Source of the DNA: Myxococcota bacterium
Lineage (GTDB): Bacteria > Myxococcota_A > UBA9160 > PR03
DNA: 21,344 bases
Direction of reading: 5' to 3'
Assembly (NCBI GenBank): GCA_030066475.1
Contig: JASJBO010000028.1
Span: forward strand, 1-21,344
Below, piece by piece: positions 15,001 to 21,000 of this stretch (the stretch's first letter is position 1; the number at the start of each line of letters is the position of its first letter). The notes beneath the pieces were generated by a model. It was not told the origin of the DNA. It ran no database searches and saw only the letters and a list, made by a program, of their open reading frames with translations. The position numbers and the translations under genes are program-made.

Positions 15001-18000
15001 AGCGAGACGAGTTCGAGCTGGTGAGGCCGCGGATGCCCTGCCCGCCGCGGCCGCCGTCCGCCGTGACGACGCCGGTCGTGTCGACGAACAGCCGGCCGCC
15101 GGCCTCGATGCGCACGGCGCCGCCGCCGGCGCCACCGCCACCCCCGCCGGCACTGGTGCTGACGCCGGGCACGAAGCTCGCCGACCCACCCGCGGCGCCG
15201 CCGCCGCCCGATCCGCCGCGGAGCACGCTGAGGAAGATGTCTCCGTAGGCGGGCCCGCCGTCGGCCCGGTCGCTGTTGTTCGGATCCCCGTAGCGGCCCG
15301 GCGCGCCGTAGCCGGCCCCGCCGCCGCCGCCGCCGAGCGACGACCGGAGCCTGCTCCCCGTCCCGCCGCCGGGTCCCTCGCCGTCGCTGCCGATGCCGTT
15401 GCCAGCTCCGCCGAGGCCGCCGGCGCCCCCGCCGGCCACGCCGGCGCCCCCGGCGCCTCCGAGGAAGGCCTGGTCGGTGGCCGCGAAGCCGTTCCGGCCC
15501 CGCACGTCGACGGCGCCCGCGATCGCGATGTCGCCAAGCGCGACGAGCTCGAGCGGACGGTCTCCGGCGCCGCGCACCGTTCCGCCAGCCTGGACGTCGA
15601 TCGACGCGAAGACGTGGCGCCCCTCGAGCACCACGGTCTCGCCCGACGCGACCACGAGATCGACGGGCGTGCCGTTGCTGGGATCGAGCGGCAGCGCATC
15701 GAGGCCGTCGACGATGGCATCGCCGTCGCTGTCGGTCACGAGCGGATCGGTCTCGCCGGCGCCCACCACGCCGTCGGCGTCGAGATCCTCGCCCGCCGCG
15801 CAGTCCGCGGTCGGGACGGGGCCGTCGCACAGACCGTCGGCGTCGGTGTCGGGATCGTCCACGTCGGTCCCGAGCCGCAGCTCGGTGGCGTTGTCGAGCC
15901 CGTCGCCGTCGAAGTCCAGGTCGGCGTCCGGCACGAGCGGATCGGTGCCGAGCCGGACCTCCTCCGCGTTGCCGAGTCCGTCACCATCGGAGTCGCCGTT
16001 CGCGTCGGCGCGCAGCGGATCGAGGATCGGCTCGACGCTGCCGTCCGGCAGGATCCGCACCTCCTCGCCGTCCTGGAGCCCGTCGCCATCGGTGTCCCCG
16101 ACGAACCGGTTGGTCCCGATCGAGCGCTCCTGCTCGTTGGTGAGGCCGTCCAGGTCGGCGTCGTCGTCGCCCAGGTAGCCGACCGGCGGAGTCGTCGACA
16201 GGCTGAACGCCACGTTCGAGGCCACCGCGCCGTCCACCTGGATCACCGGGGCGTCCACCCGGATGCGGCCGACTGCGCCCGCGCCGCCCCGGTAGTGGTT
16301 GGTGCCGAAGGTGCCGTTGACGCCCGCGCCGCCGAGCGCCGTCACGGTGCCGCGGTTGTCGATCTCCTGCGCCACCAGGAAGATCGAGCCACCCGAGCCG
16401 CCGGCGCCGCCGCCCCCGAAACGAGACGAGTTCGAGCTGGTGAGGCCGCGAGCGCCCAGGCCGCCGCGACCGCCATCCGCCGTGATCACGCCCGTCGTCT
16501 CGAGCAGTAGCCGACCGCGCGCCTCGACGCGCAGCGCGCCCCCGCCCGCGCCGCCGCCGCCGCCCGAGGCGCTCGTGCTCACGCCCGCCACGAACGCCGA
16601 GCTGCCGCCTGCGCCGCCGCCGCCGCCCGAGCCGCCGGTGAGGGTCGAGAGCACGGCGTCGCCGTAGGCGGGCCCACCGTCGGCGCGGTTGGAGTTGTTC
16701 GGGTCTCCGTACACGCCCGGCGCCCCATGGCCGCCGCCGCCCCCGCCGCCGCCGAGCCCCGACACGAAGTTGCTGCCTTCGCCTGCCCCGGAGCCCTGGC
16801 CGGCGCTGCCCACCTGGTTCCCGGCTCCGCCCGCTCCGCCGTCGGCACCGCCGGCCACGGGCGACCCGCCGGGGGCGGGGCTCGCCGAGTTCGGATTCCC
16901 GGGCGCGCCGTTGCCGCCGGCCACGTCGATGCGGCCCGCGACCTCGAGGTCTCCGTCGGAGATCAGGACCAGCGGCTCGCTGCCGGAGCCGCGGATCGTG
17001 CCCCCGTCCTCGACGACGATCTGGCTGTGGACGTTCACGCCCGCGAGCGTGAGGCTCTCGCCGTTCGCAACCACCAGCGGTCCGTTCGCAACGAACGGGT
17101 CGGAGCCGTACTCGATCTCGCGCTCGTTCGGGATCGTGTCGCCGTCGGGGTCCTCGGCGGCGTCGTCGAAGAGCGGATTCAGGCCGGCCGCCAGCTCCGC
17201 ACCGTCGGCGAGGCCGTCGCCGTCCGTGTCGGCCGTGCGCGGATCCGTCTCGCCCGCATCGACGCTGCCATTCGCATTCGCGTCCTCCTCGGAGTCGAGC
17301 AGACCGTCGCCATCGGTATCCGGAGCGAAGACGTCGGTCCCGAGCAGGACCTCGATCCGGTTCGTGAGGCCGTCGGCATCGAAGTCGAGGTCCGAGTCGA
17401 ACGTGAAGGGATCGCTCCCGATCGAGCGCTCGGTGGCGTTGTCGATGCCGTCGAGGTCGGCGTCGCCTTCGGCGCGGAACACCTCCACCACCGCGTCCGA
17501 CACCGCGACCCGACCGGACGGCGTCGTGACCACCGCGCCGACCGACAGCGCCCGGTCGATCGCAATCGAGTGCAGCGCCTCGACGGCGTCGACCGACAGC
17601 GAGCCGTCACTCGTGATCCGCACGTGGCTGGCTTGAGCGAGGCCGACCGCGTCGAGGTCGTAGGAGAAGCGCAGGTCGGCGTCGTTGGCCAGCGGCGCGA
17701 TCGCGACGAACTCGGTGCCATCGGCGCTGACCTCCACCGAGAAGGCACCCTCCGGCGTCGGCTGGGCAGCGTGCAGCACGAGATCGCCGCCTGCGCCGGC
17801 GCTCGCCCGGTTGTCGCGGAAGACCGCCACCAGGGGCGAGCCGCCGCCGTGCCCGAACCCGTCGGGCGCCTCGAGCGCATCCGCCGGATCGCCCGCGCCC
17901 ACGTCCGCGGGCGCGATCTGGACCCAGTCGGCCCACGGGCCGCCCAGGGCGTCGGGATCGGGTGCCGCGATGGCGGAGGCGCCGAACACGGGCGCGTCCG

Positions 18001-21000
18001 ACGCGACCCACGTCGGGTACGCGCCGCTGTTCGGACCGAGGCCTCCCGTCGTCCCGTTCACCGCGTCCACGACCTGGGTGCCCGTGCCCTCGTCGAGCTT
18101 CCAGTGGGCGATCAGTCCGGGCTCGCCTCCGGTCAGGCTCAGGCTGCGGCTGGTGCGCACCGCCTCCGGCGTGCGCTCCACGTTCCACACGCGCACGTCG
18201 TCGATCACCGCGTCGAGGTACTGGCCGTCCTCGCGCGAGCCGAGCAGGATCGGGCGAGTCCCGTTACAGGCGCCGGTGCTCGACTGCGAGAAGCGCTCGC
18301 CCACCAGCTCGCCGTCGACGTAGATCCGGGTCGCGCCGTCCTCCTGGTAGGTTCCCGCCACGTGGTGCCACTGCCCGATCGTGAGGGTTCCGCCGTCGGC
18401 CGAGGCGTGGCCCGCGCCGCCGCAGGTCCACACGTTGATCTGGGCCGACAGCCCGTCGAGCACGTAGAGCGCGTACTCCCACTGGCCACCGATGCCCTTC
18501 GCCACGATCGGGGCCCGCGTCTGGCTGTGGACGTCCGTGGCGACCGCCTGGACCTTCACCCAGGCCTCGAGCGTGATCGCGCCCTGGGTCACCTGCGGCG
18601 ACAGATCGCGCGAGATCGTCACGCGGTCGTTGATGCCGTCGAAGTCGAGCGCGAAGCGCGACGCGGCACCCGCATCGGCCAGCGGCTGTCCGCTGCCGTA
18701 GAAGCGGACCGCCTCCACGTCCTCGCGCTGGGCCGAGTCGACGCGCGCCAGGAAGCTCTCGCCCTCGACGAAGCGCTGGCCATCCACGGGCTCCACGAGC
18801 GCGATGCTCCCTGTGCTCCACTCGTGGCGGATGGCGGAGAACGCCTGGCCGTCGGCGTCGGTGATTGCGTTGCCGGCTGCGTCGCGCGGGGTGCCCTCGA
18901 GGACCGCGGCGTAGCTAACGCCGAAGTCGAGATTCGCGAGCGGCGTCAGCGTCAGCACGCGGGCGTCGTCGGGATCCAGCCCGACGTCGCCCCCGAGCGC
19001 CACGTCGCCCCCACCGGTCACCTCGAAGAGGGTGAGCGCGGTCGGCCCCACCGAGGCGGGGTCGAGCGCCTCGTCGAACACGACCCGGATCACCGGCGCC
19101 ACGGACACGTCGCTGGCGCCGTCGGCCGGCATGAACTCCACCAGGGCCGGGCCGGTGGTGTCGGGCAGGCGAGTGGTGAACGTGCTGGCGAACGGCGCCG
19201 CCAGGGCGTTCCCCGACGGGTCCCGGACCGCGCCCGTCAGCGCGACCCGCATCAGCGTCCCCAGCGCGAGATCCGCGTCGGGAAGCAGCGTCGCAGAGCG
19301 GGAGTCGCCGGCCACCGCGATCAGGGCCGGGACCGGAGCGCTGCCGTCCGGAGCGAGGGTGAAGCTCTGAGCGTCGAGCGTCGCCGCGTCGATCGGCTCG
19401 GAGAAGGTCACCCGGATCGTCGGCCGCACGTCGACGTCGACGGAGCCGTCGGCCGGGTCGACGCTCGCCACCTGCGGCGGAGTGGTGTCGGCGATCTGGA
19501 GCGAGACGACCGGCGTCGCGCCCTCGCGGCCGCTCGCGTCGCGCGCCCTGACGGTCACCAGGACCTGCCCACCCTCGGGCGCATCCGCCGGCACCGCGAG
19601 CTGGAAGGTGTGCGCAGCGATCGGCGCCGGCGGCGTGACCGCATAGAGGTCCTGCAGGGCGAAGGCCCCACCGACGATCAGCTCGAGCTCGGCCACCTCG
19701 AAGTTGTCGCTGGCCTCGACCGAGACGGGCACGGTCGTACCAGCCAGGAGCATCGTGCCGGGCGCCGGATCCAGCAGCGCGACGCTCGGCGAGGTGGTGT
19801 CGGCCACGGTCAGGGTGAGGCCCGCCGAGAGCGCCTCGTTCCCCGCCGCATCGGCGGCGCGGCCGACCACGATGGCGGTGTCGCCCAACGCGGCCGCCGC
19901 CGGCACCTGGAACGGGAAGGTGCGTGCGATCGAGGTGCGGGCGGGGACGATCGGCGCCGTCGCGGTGGCGTCTCCCAGCCCGGTGAGGTCGAAGCCCAGC
20001 TCGCTGACGCCCACCGCGTCGCTGGCGTTCACCACCAGCGTCACGGTCTCGCCCGGCTCGACCTCGGTGGGCCCGGTCTGGGTGCGCACCGAGACCTGCG
20101 GGCCCACCACGTCGGCCACGCCCAGGACCACGACCTCGGACTGGCCGGTGTTGCCGCCGGCATCGGTGGCCGACGCGGTCAGCACCAGCGTCGCGTTGCC
20201 GCTGGCGCTCGCCGGCACCGACACCGTGAAGGTGCGCTCGGCCGCCGGGAGCGGGGGCGAGATCACCGCCGTCTCGTCCAGCGCGGCGGCGCCGGATGCC
20301 ACCAGCCGGATCGACGAGATCGGCGTCGCGTCGCTGGCCGAGATCCGGACCGCGACGTCGCTGCCCGGCACGACCTCGGTGCCGACCGCCGGCTCCTGGA
20401 TCGCCACGCTCGGCGGCACGCCGTCGCCGACGTTGAGCGTCAGCTGCGCGGTGCCCTCGTTGCCGAGCGCGTCGCGGGCCACTGCGTCGACGGTGATGGT
20501 GCCGCCGATCGGGGTGGTGGCCGGGATCGGCAGCGAGAAGCTCCGTACCGCCAGGTCCCGGCTCGGGAACACGGCCTGGCTGCCCGTCGCGACCACGGCG
20601 CCGCTGGCGGCGAAGCGGATCTCGGTGACGCCCAGGCTGTCCTGCTGCGCGTCGTCGTCGGCGCGGATCGAGAGCGTGACGCTGCTGCCGGTCTCGACGA
20701 GCGCGCCGTCGGCCGGGCTCGAGAACGAGACGGCCGGCGCCAGGTTCTCGACCACGGGATACGTCCGCACCGCGGCCGCCGTCGTCTGCCCCACCACGTC
20801 GCGGGCGACGGCGCTCACCCGAACCTCGGGCGTGGCGGCGCCGGACAGATCGGAGAGCAGCGTCAGCGCCAGCTGATAGGGCGGCACCGTGTCGACCAGG
20901 TTCACGGGGGAGGCGAGCGCCTCGCCGCTGGCGTCGAACGTCACGCTGGCGATCCCGCCGATGCCGAGGTCGTCGGTGGCCGTGACGTCCACGACCAGCA

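Noticed and set aside
13329..15830. Second long minus-strand frame of about 830 codons inside the giant gene
   Set aside because: It is a shifted frame of the same repeats and is dominated by Arg and Gly. The frame with TSP3 and Ig domains is clearly the coding one.
13457..16510. Very long open frame (over 1,000 codons) on the + strand across the repeat modules
   Set aside because: It lies antisense to the giant gene, its product is an Arg/Ala/Val-rich composition with no domain, and it stays open only because GC-rich repeated Gly/Asp codons yield few stops in that frame.
9083..17473. Regular repetition that might be taken for a CRISPR array or satellite DNA
   Set aside because: The period is about 1.4 kb, the copies are diverged, and they are continuous with an open reading frame that preserves codon phase. 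They are protein modules.
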